64,000 bases of DNA, taken from Aquila chrysaetos chrysaetos (lineage: Eukaryota > Chordata > Aves > Accipitriformes > Accipitridae). Location of the stretch: assembly GCF_900496995.4 (NCBI RefSeq), contig NC_044022.1:15080938-15144937 (forward strand), given 5' to 3'. The notes below the pieces were generated by a model that was not told the DNA's origin, made no database searches, and saw nothing but the letters and a program-made list of their open reading frames with translations. The position numbers were made by a program, and so were the translations under genes. Shown here piece by piece: positions 62,101-64,000 of this stretch (its first letter is position 1; each line of letters begins with the position of its first letter).

Positions 62101-64000
62101 TGTGTAAAAGGAAACTCAAAGCCAGGTGGTTAAGGGAAACATTGGACTGTTTTCTGGGTTTCTAAATTGGTGCTTACAGGTCTGATTGGCAGAGATGCTA
62201 ACCCTTCACAGCTGCACAGAGAGGTGCTGTTCTTGACCTCACTGGATACTATATAGTGCTAAGTACACTACTGGGGGGGCGGGGGGAGGAAAAGACTTCA
62301 TGGCCTGTAATCATTCAACCCAAATTAGTGAAAACTTGGTCCTTGCTTATTATATGCAGCAGATCTTCAACTGCGACACTGGGAAATAACCTCCCTCCAT
62401 AAAGGTACTGTGGGAATAAATTAATTCATATTTCTGAAGCCCATGGATACCACAGTGATGGCTGCAGTATTCAAGATGATGAGGGGATTAATATTTCTGT
62501 ATTCACAGAAGGGTTTGAGGAACTGGCTGAGGCATGAGTCCTATGGATGAGGGAGAAAGCACATGTATATAAAACCCATAGCACAATCTTAATTCTGGTA
62601 TTTTCTAGCTTTTAGGTCCTCGGCTTCACAGCCTTGAAAATATTCTCGCTGTTGGGCTTTGTCTGTAAGAAATATAGAAAGAGGCAGAGGTTAAAATGTA
62701 CATCATTTATGTAAAAGCAGGCTTTGTGTTCCCTCTGTTTTGTCTCTGGAGTGATGTCCCTAATGATTATGTAAAGCTAATACAAGGAGAGAAAACTTGG
62801 ATCCTTTATCATTCACTGCAGAAAACACAATTATGTATTTATACAGCACAAAATATGAATTATTTACCTGATGGACCACAGTGGCCTCTGAAGAACAATG
62901 CTATCTGTCTTACTAATACATTTTGAACACATGCATGGGGGGAAAAAACAACAAAAACAGTACAAAATCTTAATCCAGTGCTTGTAAATTAACCATACAT
63001 CCAAATAAGCATATAGAAACCTTTGATTTTCCTTAAAAAACCCAAACTCATTATGTTTTCCTGTATATAGTACAACATTCCAAATACTCATTGACACGGA
63101 GGTTTGAAATTTTCTTAAAATCTTTCTTTTTGGGATGTTTTTTCCCCACAAATACCTTCAGCAAAATATTTTTATTCTAAAAATGTGTATTTTTACTTCT
63201 AACTTTTCCCTGATGCATAATAAATGTACTGTGTTATCAACTTCCACAGGTTCCAATATTGTCCTGTGCAGAAAAAGTGTGATTAAAATTAACAGGTTTT
63301 AATCTAATTCAGGTGTTAGTTGTTCAGCATATTTGTGGGGTTTTACCATTTAATTACAAGAGATTCAACAGGCCTTGGCTTCAGTGTATACCATTTATGT
63401 AGCTGGCTAAAAGTTAAAAATTCAGATTATTAATTAGTTTAGGCTTATTGGTAGGATATAGTATGTTTTGAAAACACAGATTTTTAAAGCAGTACTTGTT
63501 AATTTGATGAGTGTATAACTTAGAAATAATTCTGTAATACTCTAAAAAAGATTCCCATACTTGAAGGGAAACTTCAGGCTTGTGTAAATATTTTTAATGG
63601 TTCAACTAAGTAAGCAACAAAATCATAGAATCATAGATGAGAAGGTATGGTCAATTAGGGCCTGCTAGAAAAAGTTCTGGAGTCTGGTTTTCTTTTATCC
63701 ATATTGTTTTTACAACATTACTGCTTGAAGCTTAACTCAAGACTGAGATTCCAATAAATTAAACGAGTTACCAAGGGAGTAAGAGGTAAATAAAGATAAC
63801 AGGGGCAATTATCACTTAGGAGAAACAACAAAACAAACCATGAAGAAAGTCATAGCTAATGCCAGGGCTCAGAGGCTGAAGTATTTTATTCATTTTAATA
63901 AGTTTCATATTTGTAATAAATCTTACAAAATACTGAACTGTTGACACAGAAAATAGGGCTGCAGAATATTAGGGAATTAGCAGATTAACAGAATGACTGA
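59192..64000. other. Unique non-coding stretch
   Basis: No gene recognised. A G-rich run (G7-C-G6) lies at 62273-62287. A POU-like inverted element at 60761-60776 is discussed in the findings. A possible CR1 3' scrap (AATCATAGAATCATAG) lies at about 63623-63638. Confidence 0.6.
63623..63638 (-). mobile_element. Possible CR1 3'-terminal scrap
   Basis: Two CR1-like terminal units on the plus strand without the adjoining GGTTGGAAGGGACC block. Either a very short CR1 remnant or coincidence. Confidence 0.3.

Noticed and set aside
62273..62287. G-rich run as a G-quadruplex
   Set aside because: Only two G runs separated by one C; a four-strand structure is possible only by splitting the runs, so not claimed.

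Overview
The window reads as bird nuclear DNA: AT-rich, without long coding genes, and sprinkled with CR1 LINE fragments and endogenous-retrovirus long terminal repeats (LTRs) of types typical of avian genomes. The evidence is the CR1 3' ends (TTCCAACC, a gap, then ATTCTATG octamers), truncated CR1 ORF2 tails, and three LTRs of one family with recognisable TG...CA ends. Family matches are from memory of avian and turtle repeats; no search was run. I cannot tell from sequence alone whether this is intergenic or inside a large intron, and I found no confident protein-coding gene, tRNA, rRNA or CRISPR array.

Layout. 1-4.4 kb: unique AT-rich DNA with simple repeats. 4.4-8.0 kb: two very old CR1 relics in opposite orientation, with a GC-rich LTR (about 5853-6872) against the second. 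8-18.7 kb: mostly unique, with a degraded palindromic repeat near 13.2 kb. 18.7-22.9 kb: four CR1 3' fragments. 23-43 kb: largely unique, interrupted by one LTR (32222-32805). 43-46.3 kb: an old CR1 relic, then two younger CR1s joined head to tail at a pentanucleotide microsatellite. 48.4-52.1 kb: a solo LTR with an exact 5-bp target duplication, a partial GC-type LTR and a young CR1 tail. 56.3-59.2 kb: an ancient CR1, a short CR1 3' end, an unexplained 202-codon open frame on the minus strand, and a third LTR of the solo-LTR family. 59.2-64 kb: unique DNA.

Nothing here forms an operon or pathway. The interest lies in layered transposon history, four weak splice-framed exon candidates (16.2, 23.8, 40.4 and 46.4 kb), the long minus-strand open frame at 57.6-58.2 kb, and a few compact regulatory-looking motifs, notably three CAGCTG boxes at exact 10-bp spacing near 53.8 kb. 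I saw no clear sign of an undescribed biological system.
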